A stretch of DNA of 60,000 nucleotides from Tubiluchus corallicola (Eukaryota; Priapulida; Priapulimorpha; Priapulimorphida; Tubiluchidae), in assembly GCA_030141605.1 (NCBI GenBank), contig JAQGDQ010000057.1, positions 126,001-186,000 on the forward strand. Direction: 5' to 3'. Position numbers and translations under genes: made by a program. Every line of letters starts with the position of its first letter. The stretch's first letter is position 1. Positions 1-11,269 of the stretch are shown here, one piece after another. The notes below the pieces were generated by a model, which was not told where the DNA came from, did not search any database, and saw only the letters and a program-made list of their open reading frames with translations.

Positions 1-359
1 CTGCATATAATTTTCAGAGGTGCGCAAAAACAAAACAAAACAACGAGAGGTGCCCCAAGAATGAAAAGGACGAAAATGAACCATTTTCATCCTATCATTA
101 CAATCGACGCGTTGAGGATTTAGTTTACCATGTTCGTAATTATATGGAGTTTCCTGAGAAGCTCGGAATTTCCGCTACCGTTTAGGATAATACAGGAAGT
201 GACTTCCAGCTTCTAATATCCTTTCACTTTGTGCCATTATTGCTTGAACATTGTCCGCCAGGTAGTTTCATGATTGTAAGAGAAATAGGTGCAGTTGGAC
301 TTCGTCTGAGAGCTGCAGTAAGTGAAGATTGGTGCGTCAGAATTAAGTAAACTCTTGTT
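1..359 (+). other. 5' flank of the stomatin-like gene
   Basis: No coding sequence is recognised here. The stretch is AT-rich and leads directly to the stomatin start codon. No TATA box or initiator could be called with confidence. A non-coding 5' exon could lie here, because the sequence just before the ATG is pyrimidine-mixed, but no splice acceptor stands out. Open frames on the minus strand look like shadows of the + strand and resemble no known protein. Confidence 0.4.
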
Positions 360-1274
360 ATGGCAGATGCTAAGCTGGAAGAAGTTGCCTTGGAGGAGGT
401 TGATTTTGAGGGCAAGCAAAACGCTGAATCGCCCAAACCTGAAGAAACAGGATATTGTAATTGGGTATTGACTATAGTATCTTACTTTGTTATTATTCTG
501 ACGTTACCATTGTCTATCTGGTTCTGTTTAAAGATGGTGCAAGAATATGAACGTGCTGTCATCTTTCGGTTAGGGCGCTTGCTGCCCGGAGGAGCTAAAG
601 GTCCGGGACTTTTCTTTGTTGTACCATGTACGGATGAGTTTACAAAGGTTGACATTAGGACACTGTCTTTCGACGTGCCACCTCAGGAAATATTGTCAAA
701 AGATTCTGTGACCATTGCAGTTGATGCTGTTGTTTACTATAAGATCAAGAGCCCAACAGCATCTATTGTGAATGTTAATAATGTAGACCGGTCCACTCGT
801 CTTCTTGCACAGACGACTCTAAGAAACGTTCTCGGCACAAAAAATATGGCGGAAATATTATCTGACAGAGAGCACATTAGTGCCACTATGCAAGACATTT
901 TGGACAAAGCTACTGACTCCTGGGGTATCATGGTCGAAAGAGTTGAGATTAAGGACGTGAGATTGCCAGTCCAACTGCAGCGTGCAATGGCTGCTGAAGC
1001 AGAAGCAGCAAGGGAAGCCAGAGCCAAGGTCATTGCGGCTGAAGGTGAACAACGTGCATCGCGAGCACTCAAAGAAGCTGCTGACGTCATCGCCTTGTCA
1101 CCCGCAGCGCTACAGCTGCGCTACCTACAGACGCTGAACACAATTGCTGGTGAGAAGAATTCCACTATTGTTTTTCCTATACCTGTGGATATGCTGTCAA
1201 TGTTCGGTAAACAGTCATCTACCGAGACTGGAAATGAGCGAGATAAATGTGACGTCATTGATAATCATCAGTAA
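360..1274 (+). CDS. stomatin-like protein (SPFH/band 7 family), single exon
   Basis: This is an intact 304-residue frame from ATG to TAA that I recognise as a stomatin of the STOM/MEC-2/UNC-1 group. Stomatins sit as a hairpin in the inner leaflet of the plasma membrane, oligomerise in cholesterol-rich domains and modulate ion channels and transporters. What the sequence shows: a short acidic cytosolic N-terminus (residues 1-30); Cys33, at the place where vertebrate stomatin is palmitoylated; a hydrophobic hairpin at about 35-58 containing the conserved Pro50; then the family signature EYERAVIFRLGR (62-73) and GGAKGPGLFF (77-86). The SPFH domain runs to about residue 205. An Ala/Glu-rich coiled coil (AAEAEAAREARAKVIAAEGE, 211-230) follows, with a C-terminal oligomerisation segment ending near VFPIPVDMLSMFG (271-283). 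Length is close to human stomatin (288 aa). The ATG is the only start that yields the full N-terminus. Oddity: no introns interrupt the frame, unlike vertebrate STOM, so a retrocopy is possible, although the frame is undamaged. The exact paralogue cannot be fixed. Confidence 0.95.
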   Translation: MADAKLEEVALEEVDFEGKQNAESPKPEETGYCNWVLTIVSYFVIILTLPLSIWFCLKMVQEYERAVIFRLGRLLPGGAKGPGLFFVVPCTDEFTKVDIRTLSFDVPPQEILSKDSVTIAVDAVVYYKIKSPTASIVNVNNVDRSTRLLAQTTLRNVLGTKNMAEILSDREHISATMQDILDKATDSWGIMVERVEIKDVRLPVQLQRAMAAEAEAAREARAKVIAAEGEQRASRALKEAADVIALSPAALQLRYLQTLNTIAGEKNSTIVFPIPVDMLSMFGKQSSTETGNERDKCDVIDNHQ

Positions 1275-1645
1275 ACCAAGTTGTATTTGGTCTTTTTCAT
1301 AGTTTTTTTACCATATTGCCATACAATCTTTGGTTAAAAATGTCCAACTGCATAAGGAGATACTGTTTTTTACTTTACAAATTGTAGTCTGTTTTTTTCT
1401 TGCGATGCGTACGGAGTTGACAATAGTTAGTAGATGTTTATTGTTCACAAGTTCTAGTAAAATCGTTTTCTTGTAACAGGCTTTCCTACAAGGGTGCGAA
1501 AAATGTGGCAATATTAAATGTGCACACATGCCAGAAGCATTACAATCATATGATAATTCAAGCAGCTTCTGATACCATTGTTATATACAGCAGGTATTTT
1601 GTTAAAGACGAGGCTGTCAAATTTCTTCCATCCATAATGACATGC

Positions 1646-1651
1646 AATAAA
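1646..1651 (+). promoter_or_regulatory. candidate polyadenylation signal of the stomatin-like gene
   Basis: This is the first AATAAA hexamer downstream of the stop codon, about 370 bases 3' of it. A T-rich tract (AATTTTTATTG) follows within about 50 bases. It is a plausible cleavage signal, but AATAAA is common by chance in such AT-rich DNA. Confidence 0.4.
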
Positions 1652-3750
1652 AGTTACAACAATTACATCTTTTTAGGATTTATTGTTGTAATTTTTATTG
1701 CAATTTAACATTGAGGGAACACAACGAGATCGAGGATACAACGAGAATTTTCTAATTAGTAAGTTAACTACGAGCATAGAAATAATGATCGTGGCCATTT
1801 TTAGGCACTATCTGTGAAATCAAAGATACCGTTACTATAACAACGTTATTTAGAGTACGAGGAAACCCAAATTAAAACTGCAATCCTTTTAGGCATTATT
1901 CTTTTGACGTTTTAGATATTTATAATGGCAATATAGGTGCTTATACTGCGGATTACTGTTATAATTTTACAGACTTTTATGGCATCATGATTTAATTTTT
2001 TGTCATAATAACTGTAGTTTTTTGATTTTGGTATTTTGCTCAAATCGCTGACCTTTTTGTTCATCATATTCATAAAATCATATTCATAAAAGATTATGGC
2101 TGTATGAGAAATTGACTTTTATTCTTTCACGTGATAATGTCACACTATAATGCAAAGATCAACCCCCCCCACCCCCCCACCCCCATCACACTATAAAATG
2201 CAAAGATTATCCTCACTTCTTCTGAGGCAAAATTAACTAACCGTGGTTAATTTACAAGAAAAAAATAGTTTGCAATTTGTTAACTTCTTCTTTGGAGCTG
2301 TGCTGCTTTTTTATTGACTAGACTTTCCTTGTTTTGGTGATTTGTGCTAATATCTAAGCGCACTTATGTTACGAAGGAAGCTCTACGAGTGCTGAAAATC
2401 GCGAGAGCATTTCTTCTAGAGTTATTGAGTTGTTTCAACAACACAGTCAGGTGTATTAATTACGGTGTGTGGAAATGTGCATGTTCACCTTGGCATATAC
2501 GCACTCTCAGTGCAGGTAGACACATTAGCTTGAAAACATGGCAGGAAAACATGGAAGCTCTATACATGCGAAGTGAACGTGAAAGGGGCATTTCCATTCA
2601 GTGGAGAATACAATAGAAGCTCAGTTGACTTTCATTTCAAGTCACGTAATCGAATTACCCTACATGTCAAAACAGTGCCTAAATTTTATTATGATTAACA
2701 GTTAGTCATATAAACATGCGACTATCACATTTGCAAGGTGGCGTAGATAAAGGCCACTTCCATCACCCTCACAGATCATTGTTATCAGCTGCTGGACCTA
2801 GTCGCTCTACTCAGTCTACTGCTTACTACTGTAAGTGTTAATTCACAAATTTATATTGCTGCTAGTCGGCATGTCACTTAGCATGTCGGGTTTATTTTAT
2901 TAGCCGCTGTTCACTTAAAAATGATGACGTAAGTGATGACGTACTGATGGACTTCGTGTTTCCGTGCAAAAATATAAAACGTATTTAAAAACTTAAACAC
3001 TATTTTAGACCAAGTGTTTAAAGTGATTTTTCTAATTGGACAAGGTGTTTATCGCACTTCTAACATTTTCCGAAGATTCCGCATATAACTTCCCAGAATG
3101 CTTGACCTTTCCTATAAAGATCAAGATTCTTTAAACAAGATAACATATGATATTGTCTCGGCTGACTGCTGTATCAATTTCTGTGCACCTAGCTAGAGGC
3201 ATAGTAAGTATTAACACGGGTTATTTGCTCACTGGTAATTTACCTGATAATATTACCAATGCAAATTTGGCTTGCCATTTACCTGTTGATTATACGCGTC
3301 ACCTGTGTTCAGAAAACATTGTCTGATAAAATTTCGAGAGTATAGACGACATCCGAGATAAACAAACAAAAATGTTGTATTGAGGAGGTGCAGCTAGGGT
3401 GTAGTAATGCATTTGCTATGGTGCCTAGAACATTAAGGTGGCCGGTTAAATTATTCTGCACTAAGGTTATTAAAATTAAGGAAACCCTAATGAAAAAACG
3501 CAGTAAAATTCATTGATGCCATGGAGCAAACATTTCGCTTTGACAATTCTTTGGGTCAGAACTGGAAATGTACCTGCGGATTCTGGTCTAATACCTGTTG
3601 AGTAAATAGTATTTTAAGTCAGGTTGAATCTCAACATCTGGTTGGATCCCAAAAGGTCATAATCCGGTGCTGACGATAAGCCTACCATTATCCACGTACG
3701 GTATGAGAAATCACCATTGTGGTGCGCCCCTTTCAAAGCTAGGCTATTGA
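1652..3750. other. intergenic, no recognised gene
   Basis: This is AT-rich DNA with only short open frames of no recognisable family. The 90-codon frame at 2344-2616 starts at a non-ATG codon and has no familiar motif. A C-homopolymer-rich patch lies at 2161-2185. Nothing else is supported. Confidence 0.5.
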
Positions 3751-3754
3751 AAAT

Positions 3755-3792
3755 ATTATTATTGTTGTTGCTTTTGTTGTTGTTGTTGTCGT

Positions 3793-3825
<33 letters not shown>

Positions 3826-3920
3826 CGCTGCCGCTGTTGCTGTTGCTGTTGTTGTTGTTGTTGTTGTTATTATTATTATTATTATTATTAAATAGCTCGA
3901 ATAATAATAATAATAATATT
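3755..3920. repeat. compound trinucleotide microsatellite (TTG/TCG/CTG/CCG/TTA)
   Basis: Successive blocks share a three-base register: TTG repeats, then TCGCTG, CCGCTG, TTGCTG, TTG again, and finally TTA, before switching to AAT repeats. The register is kept across roughly 160 bases, so long runs of Leu/Ser on one strand and Asn/Asp on the other appear as open frames. These are translation artefacts of the repeat and not evidence of a protein. Confidence 0.9.
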
Positions 3921-4353
3921 ACTAATTTCAAACTTGAAGTATATTATTTAAATAGCAATTTCAATCTAAGCGTCTCATGCCATTGATTAGATCAGCAATT
4001 GCAAAAGTAGACGACCACTGCACCACGAAATTTATATGCAGTTTCCAAAATTTCTTTTTCAATCGATAAGTTGTTATCCTGAAATATTGAGACAATCTCC
4101 TTGTTTTTTCCTTGTTTTGGTGAAAATAGCACAAGGTGACCTCTAGGACAAATCATTTTATTACTAGAATGCTACAATTTGAAGTATTCGTCAGGATACT
4201 AGTTTGCTCATTAGAGACTAATCTTAGACCGCGAGCTCGACGGTCTATATAATAAATAGGAATTTGAATTTTTAACGTCTTATTTCTGTTTGTTTACGTT
4301 TAATAAGCTGTTGATCCTAAAATAAAATCAATTAATTGACTGCCTTATCAAGT

Positions 4354-4552
4354 TGCCTCATGAAGCTAAATATGCATGTTTTTTGTCATTTATTTAACTG
4401 CCTCGTGAAGCTAAACATGCATGTTTTTCGTCAATTAATTAACCTAAACATGCATATTTTTCGTCAATTAATCAACTGCCTCATGAAGCTAAGTATGCAT
4501 GTTTTTCGTCAATTAATCAACTACCTCATGAAGCTAAATATGCATGTCTGCT
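4354..4552. repeat. 45-bp minisatellite, five copies, one shortened
   Basis: The landmark CTAAAYATGCATG recurs at about 4366, 4411, 4444, 4489 and 4534, giving spacings of 45, 33, 45 and 45 bases. One unit therefore lacks 12 bases. Each unit carries a TGCCTCATGAAG segment and an AATTAATCAACT segment. All spacings are multiples of three, which keeps a frame open through the array (4336-4710). The sequence beyond the array has no protein-family features, so I do not call a gene. Confidence 0.85.
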
Positions 4553-4708
4553 TTACTGAAACTTTGGAGTCTCCCAGACTTCGCGATCTACATTCAACCT
4601 GTCCCACACCCTCTGACCCTCAACTCACTCAAATGAGAATAATAGGCCTACATGTCCTAGCAAAACTACCTCATACTGGCGCTGTCTTAATTATGTTCTG
4701 CAGTCGTT

Positions 4709-4780
4709 GATCATCATCATCGCCGTTATCGCCAACACTGTCGTCGTCATCGTCATCATCATCATCATCATCATCATCGT
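4709..4780. repeat. (ATC)n / (GTC)n microsatellite
   Basis: TCATCATCATCG-type trinucleotide runs with interspersed GTC units occupy this stretch. Confidence 0.9.
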
Positions 4781-4814
4781 GTCTCTACAGTAAAAAACAA
4801 CAAAAAAGGAGAGG

Positions 4815-5024
4815 GAACAATATTTCGAACTACCATTGTAGTTCTTGAGGTGAACACAAAAAGACAAAAAAGAGAAAGAAATATAATTTAATGCGATACA
4901 CTTTTGTGTTACAATAATAGAAACAAAAAACTCCATAACAGTTGGTTTAACTGTTTAGTAATTGTGGCCTGACTTTTATATTAACCTGAAAAAGAACTAC
5001 AGTGGTAGTTCGAAACGTTATACC
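4815..5024. mobile_element. short inverted-repeat element, MITE-like
   Basis: The left arm at 4815-4855 (core TTTCGAACTACCATTGTAG) is matched by the reverse complement of the right arm at 4983-5024 (core CTACAGTGGTAGTTCGAAA). The arms match over about 30 bases with a few differences and flank about 125 bp of AT-rich DNA. Each arm also contains a small self-palindrome (GAACTAC...GTAGTTC). No clear target-site duplication was found, so it may be a decayed MITE or the end of another element. Confidence 0.5.
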
Positions 5025-5431
5025 CTTTACTTCTTTATTTGAAGCTGCCATTGCTGTGATTGCAAGTCACTTTTGATGTGATGTTGTTCTGACTTAACTA
5101 CCACATTGGCGTCTGCGTTACCTATCAAATTAGAAGACATACGAATGATGTTCCATTTTGGTTTTCTGAGGTAATAAGAGCCTGTCTATTTCTTTGGAAA
5201 TTCGAGTCCAGCTACAGCATAATGGCGCCATGATTTTCCCACACCTGAACTAATCGCTAATGGAGCTTTGCTTCTGAGACGCTCTGATCGTTTAGAAATT
5301 CACAGAACAGCAGTTTCGGATATTTAGACATATAAACTCGTCTTACGACGCCATGGAAAACAACAGAATAGACTTGATTCTATAGGTCCATTGATCAAAG
5401 ATCATGCGACTAATTGTAAGAGAGATCACAG

Positions 5432-5556
5432 ATACACACAGTTTACAGTTAGAATCATCATCGGTTCACTGTATTGTGTTTTCTATTAATTACGTGATAA
5501 TAATTATACACACAGTTTACAGTTAGAATCATCATCGGTTCACTGTATTGTGTTTT
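5432..5556. repeat. 51-bp perfect direct duplication
   Basis: The segment at 5432-5482 (beginning ATACACACAGTTTACAGTT) reappears at 5506-5556, with 23 bases between the copies. Near-identity suggests a recent local duplication. Confidence 0.85.
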
Positions 5557-5655
5557 GTAGTCATATAACGTTGATATAACACGTTTCAGCACGCTAGGTT
5601 TCTAGGGAGAGAAAAACAAGATAAGAAAAACAAAAAATGTAATGCGCTATTTTGC

Positions 5656-5698
5656 TTAGAGAGGAGAGAGAACGAGCGAGCGAGAGAGAGAAAGAGGG

Positions 5699-5792
<94 letters not shown>
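5656..5792. repeat. (GA)n microsatellite
   Basis: Imperfect GAGCGA/GAGA sequence leads into an uninterrupted AG run from 5701 to 5792. Confidence 0.95.
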
Positions 5793-5795
<3 letters not shown>

Positions 5796-6002
5796 GAGGA
5801 ATGCGTGCGCGTGGGTGTGAATCGCCTATAAATTTTAAATGAAATGATTAAGCGTCAGGCAGACAGTGAACAAGAACATGGAAATACATGAATATTAAAT
5901 CAGATAATTGATGATGTAATTAATTACTGCTCAAGAAAGGTGAAACTGATACAATCAGTGAAACTGAGACAATTCAGGCAGGTGACTAGCACAAATGAGA
6001 GC

Positions 6003-6136
6003 ATGGGAAATCTTGTGACCAGCACGTCCAAGGTTTGCAAACATGGGAAATCTGGCGACCAGTACGTCCAAAGATTGCAAATATAGGAAATCTTGTGACC
6101 AGCACGCACAACGTTAGCAAACACGGGAAATCTTTT
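6003..6136. repeat. 40-bp minisatellite, about 3.3 copies
   Basis: The landmark ATGGGAAATCT and its variants recur at 6003, 6043, 6083 and 6123, an exact 40-base period. Each unit contains GACCAGCACG and a GCAAAC-type spacer, with a few substitutions per copy. Confidence 0.85.
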
Positions 6137-8140
6137 GACATGTTTTTTATCGGTGACAAAATTTCAGCTACTTTAGACGATTAGTTTAATATTTTTGATA
6201 ATGGCTTCTGAGAATTTTCATGCAGTGCAATTCATGCCTATTTTATTGTTCGTTAATTTGTAATTAGATTTACTTGCATATCCTGCTTTAAATTATAAAA
6301 ATTTAACGTAGTACGATACATAAAAACACTCATTATATAAATTGGTGTCTTCGATACGTATATTATAATGTTGAACCCTTGAATTCCTAGGTTCCGAAGC
6401 GAAATTTCAGAATTCAGAATTACTTTGTTTAAAGGACTCTCTTAAGCCCGTGTGTCTCTCTTCCTGTCTGAATACATAAATCTGCTGCAATGGTTTATGT
6501 ACGTCATGCAGGACTGCTCAATGCCTGTGTTTTATGAGACAGTAAAATGTTTTAAAAGTCGTAAAAGAAAATCAGTTGCTTTTAGTCGCTGAAGATCCTT
6601 TCTTAGAATCAAGAGGCTTTGTCCATTGTGAAATCGCGTACTATTGCATCAATTATGTAATAGAATGATTTATACCCGTAACCATACTGGAAGCATTTCA
6701 GAAATTCAGAAACGGTTCGAAACTACTAATATCAGATGTACTATACGGTGAGAATTTTTAAAGGCAAAAATGTGCTTGTGCAGCAAACTTGCTTCATTGA
6801 ATTTCATTTGAAAAATGAGCAATAAAAGTCTCAACATTGTTGTTTATCGCGGTTCTAATGTTTCCAGACTGCGTTTGTACATACGCATCTGTTTTACGTC
6901 TGCACGTGAATAGGAAATTTTGAAGCACACGCTGTTGATTTTATTGTAGCTTGTTTCCTTATTACAGTAATTTCTGCAACTGTTTCGAGTGTTGTGAGCT
7001 TCCGTTTCACCGTCTGTGTTCAGTATTAACACTTTCACAAAGCAATGCGGGAAATCTTGATGATTAGCTTGCGTTTGATAGGCATTTCAAAACATTTAAC
7101 ATTTTTAACACGAAGCCTATGTAACAGAAAGATTAAACACTAGCTCTAAGGCACAGGAAGTAAAGCTTTAAGTGATTTCGTACCGATACGTCCGAAACGG
7201 TCCATCGCAAGCTTGCCCTTCGAATAAGCAGTAGCTTGGTCAGCCTGTTTTAGCAAAAGCTTCTTTTACTAAACCTGTTCTAAGAAGTCATGAGAGGATA
7301 TCAGGAATTAGGAAGGAAGCAGATACAGTAGATACAGTAAGCAAATGTAAACTGATCTAATGCTATCAAGACATCTTGAGAAATCTCTGAAACTTCTCTT
7401 TCTCTTGCCACAAAACCTTGGAAACGTTTTCCATGTTCTATAGACAACGAAACATCAAGATTCAACGTCTTTGTTTATTGTGAAACGCCACTGGTTGACT
7501 TCAATTTTACAACCTCGTCTGACAAACAGATAGAAAAGCAGAAAAACATTGCAAGCAGACCTTTTTTGTTTCACGCTTAGATCTAAGTCCAAATATTCAC
7601 GAAGATGAAAAGGAAACCCGGCCTTTAAGAACGGTGATAGTACGACCAATATCTGGAGTAAACTGAAATATCACAATCGCGTCATAACTGTCAGCCAATT
7701 GAAGCTAGATAAATTTCATAACACTTTTTTAAATATTTTCCAAAGCTACTGGATAATGCTTTCCACTTGAAGGGCCTATTTGCGAGTGTGGCGTACTGTT
7801 CAACCAAAATCACAAATAGAAATATCGAGTAGCACGTAACCACAAGCCGAAATCCCGCAAATAAGTCAGATGGTACTAATGCGGCAGGACAGGAACCTTT
7901 TTACCGAGGATTATATTCTGAGAAAAGAGGCATCTCAGCCACGTTCGGGTGTGTTTGTATGCTCCCTAAACGAGACGGTGTATTCTGACTAATAAAATAG
8001 AATTTATTTTGACATATGCTTAGACTACCTGAAGATAGCTCTTCAACAAGCAACAGAACCAGACAGAAAACAGCAGGACAAATGTTAACATATTTAGATT
8101 TTGCAAAGAATGCCGTTCTCAAGACTTTAAGCCAATATTA
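6137..8140. other. intergenic, nothing recognised
   Basis: This is AT-rich sequence with short, unrelated open frames on both strands. I found no domain signature, RNA gene or long repeat. Confidence 0.5.
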
Positions 8141-8254
8141 AACATCAAAATAACATTTTGAAACATCAAAATAACATTTTGAAAGGTAAGGTTTCAGAAA
8201 TCCATGATTGTGTTCCACAAGGTAAGGTTTCAGAAATCCATGATTGTGTTCCAC
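8141..8254. repeat. two adjacent tandem duplications (21 bp and 36 bp)
   Basis: A 21-bp unit containing ACATCAAAATAACATTTTG occurs twice (from 8141 and 8162). It is followed at once by a 36-bp unit beginning AAGGTAAGGTTTCAG that also occurs twice (from 8183 and 8219). Both pairs are essentially perfect. Confidence 0.9.
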
Positions 8255-8514
8255 ACTGTATGTAGCTTTCTGCACTGCCTGCGCGAGTTCTTATTTTAAA
8301 GTGTTTCTCAGCTAATGTTATTAAAAATCTGTAGCACGTACAAAATTTACACCGCAGAAGAAAATTATTGTAAAGTGTCGAGCCTCACTAGAAAGTGTGT
8401 AGGTTGTAGGCGCATTTGGGTTTTTATCTAGGCCTATGTAATATTTCTGTGTGATTTTTCTTTTCTGTGTTCACTATTTACTTTATTACATGTTCTTTCT
8501 TATTCCCCCTTCTC

Positions 8515-8560
8515 TACTCTCTCCCTTGCTGTCCCTCATCCCTAGCCCTTCCGTATCTCT

Positions 8561-8598
<38 letters not shown>

Positions 8599-8632
8599 TG
8601 CTGTCCCTCATCCCTAGCCCTTCCGTATCTCT

Positions 8633-8695
<63 letters not shown>

Positions 8696-8720
8696 TCCCT
8701 CTCTCTCTCCCTCTCTTTCT
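8515..8720. repeat. (CT)n microsatellite with a 70-bp internal duplication
   Basis: Two CT runs (about 8564-8592 and 8637-8690) are each preceded by the same unique segment, CTGTCCCTCATCCCTAGCCC, with copies 70 bases apart. The unique segment and its CT run were duplicated together. Ser/Leu-rich and Arg/Glu-rich open frames here are microsatellite artefacts. Confidence 0.9.
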
Positions 8721-9590
8721 CTTTCGTTTATAAACACCAAAGTGTTTTGCATTTCCATCTCTTAATATGACCTTCACGCGTCTGTCAAGCTAACACTATT
8801 TAAATGAGGAATCTAAACTACATTGGACTTGCCTAGAGAAATAACATGTCAGGATATTATTATCGTAATGTGGAGGCTTTTCTGTTATCCGAAATTTTCT
8901 TTGGAGAGTTTTCAAAATGATTATCTCCAGCATATCATCAGATTTTAGACTGGAAAGTGCAAAAGATGAAAGTTATGGCAAGTTCAACGTGTTTTGCTTA
9001 AATATCAGCCATTAAAACTTGTAGTTTATGGATTAGTTAAATATAGATAATATTAAGTGAAATTTTTAAATTAAATTTGACCAAAATAAAATAGATTTTT
9101 CTGACAATCATAATTATTTTTTCACATCTTAAAATTGATACCCCTTAAGAGTATATAAAATTGAACCGTTTTATTCGTACAAATGAAGGTCGATCTTTGC
9201 GATCTGATGTCACACGCCAGAACCACTAGGTATGTGGTCAACTTGTGAGTGAGCTAGTGAGTGAGTGAGTGAGTGAATGAGTGAGTGAGTGAGTGAGAGT
9301 GAGAAGTAAAGTAAAGTAAATAAGTAAGTATACAATTATTAATTTTCACAGTTATCGAATGATCCAATTATTAGTTAATTATCAACAGTCGCATAAATAT
9401 ATGCAAGGCAGTTCTTATGAATTCTAGAAGCCATCAGAGCTCAAACTAACAAAAACTACCGCTGCCATCACGTATACTTGCATTTACACAATGAAGGAAG
9501 TTATAGTTTTCTATCTGAGTAAGCAAAGCACTGCGTATCTACTGTTCATGGATGCTTCCAGAAAATGTAATATCTGCTAAGCGTACCGGA
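8721..9590. other. intergenic with a GAGT microsatellite
   Basis: A (GAGT)n-like run lies at about 9246-9300 and is followed by short AAGT repeats. The rest is AT-rich unique sequence with no recognised gene. Confidence 0.5.
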
Positions 9591-9599
9591 AATTACATT

Positions 9600-10290
9600 C
9601 TCTGATGATGCTTGGAAGGCATTTGACTTAGTGAATTATCATAAACTGTTCTTTAAATTACTACAAACTTATGATACCTGATAACCGTTTAATTCTGTAT
9701 TATAAAACTGTAGTTGGATCAGTTGTGGTATGCACCTGCCAGGTTTTCTATAGTAAACTTACAGTGGAAGACCCATGCTGAATAAAAAAGGTACAGTCTC
9801 GTGCTCTATTAATTATTAATAGTAACTTAACTTATGATGAGGAAACCCTCAGCTACTATAAATTAGAAACTCTAGCTGAGAGGCGCGAGAAAGCTGTAAA
9901 AACTATTTCTCATGTTCAAAAGGATTTTCACAAACTAAATGATTTGTTTTGTCCTCCACAGATTAAACGGCACAAAACCAGAAGCACCAACAAGTCTGAA
10001 TTACTTGATTCCCATCTGCTTTATTGCATTGTGTCAATAATTTTTGCTTTTTGCTTTGCTAATCATTGCACGTTTACGCAATTTTGTTCAAGCCATCACT
10101 TAAACTCTATATTCTATTTAGTAAACTGTAAACTGTATATTCATAGTTTTAAATCATGTTGTGTATTAACCATGTTTACAACAATTTTATCGTGTGTTTT
10201 AATTCATGTATTCATGTATTACAGTACAAGACATACAATCATTATAACCCCTCTGCCCAACATATACAAATTAATACATATATAAATAAA
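9600..10290 (+). pseudogene. decayed non-LTR retrotransposon (LINE) with internal deletion
   Basis: Two in-frame pieces of a LINE ORF2 lie here in order. From 9604 a reverse-transcriptase fragment reads DDAWKAFDLVNYHKLFFKLL, matching the DASKAFDRV block of CR1/L2/Jockey-type enzymes, and stops at about 9678. From 9782 a C-terminal fragment reads KVQSRALLIINSNLTYDEE and continues through LETLAERREKAVKTISHVQK into LFCPPQ, the typical end of such proteins. The frame stays open to about 10285, with its last part dissolving into hydrophobic, low-similarity sequence. Only about 100 bases separate the pieces, so the catalytic YADD region and more were lost. The A/T-rich end at 10260-10290 could be the original 3' tail. 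It cannot be active. Confidence 0.8.
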
Positions 10291-11260
10291 ATAACTGAAA
10301 TAGTCCTGGGACTATAATCATATGGATGGTTAAAAAATTTGAAATATTGTGACCTACTTTAAAGTTTGCTGAGGATGTAGCTGTAAAATGCCGCCAAGTT
10401 GCCTACAGTTCTCTATCCTCTTCAGAGCAGATACTTACTGTTGTGGTCAGTTTAACTCCCAAGTCTTTATAAAGTGGGGGAACGGTGTTGTTTTAACATT
10501 TGTCACAAGGATCTTAGTATCAAATTAAGTGAGACACATAAAAACTGTTGCATGGCTGAAAAATAGGTTAATCATTTGATGTATGCCGACGAGCGTGTCT
10601 TCGACCAACAAGTAAATCGCTTTGCAATAATTACATGAAGTTGATACAAGAATGCCTTACAAGTGAATGAGAGCAAAAGATATATTTATTTGCAAATTAC
10701 ATGAAACAGTTCTTGGTACTTGGTACTTGGTGCGGCTTTATAAACTGTCACAATCAATGCGTCAAGGTTCGCCGTCTTCATGTTTCTTTTTCACACTTCA
10801 CACCAGTTCGCACATCAATTCTCTTATTCGTGATTTGAAAGCAAAGCGTTGATAGGATGGCTTTTTAGGTTAGCTACACAGCTTACTACTTTTGGACGAT
10901 ACCCACTAGTCGAGAATCGTCGCTAAAAAGTTGAAAAGGGTTATTACAAGGTTTTTGCAGCAGGTCAAGGATACAGATTAGTGAGGAATAAACAAAATTT
11001 ATGATATTAAATAGATCACAGAGAAATTGTTAAGAGCCTCGTTTTTGAGTCGCGGGAAGGTAATGCCTTCTCTGTCTAAACATTCGGCCATGTACTAAAA
11101 TTTATTTTTCGTTCGTTTACAAAAATGGTGACTACTCTTTTACTGTTAAAAGAAAAGTGTTGGAGTCTGCGTTGTTGTCAAACAAATAATCTGTGTTTGA
11201 CATAAATCAGCCTTCCCAGTGTCAACGAATTTATTAGTACTGCGCAATACTTTACCCCCA
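10291..11260. other. intergenic, no recognised gene
   Basis: This is AT-rich sequence. A small CTTGGTA direct repeat occurs at about 10713-10730. Short open frames show no family features. Confidence 0.45.
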
Positions 11261-11269
11261 TTCTCTCAA

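Noticed and set aside
737-1090. Minus-strand frame opposite the stomatin gene
   Set aside because: It is a shadow of the real coding frame with no known similarity.
4336-4710. 124-codon frame over the 45-bp repeats as a repeat protein
   Set aside because: The frame is open because the unit length is a multiple of three. Flanking residues show no features and the units are AT-rich like the surrounding DNA.
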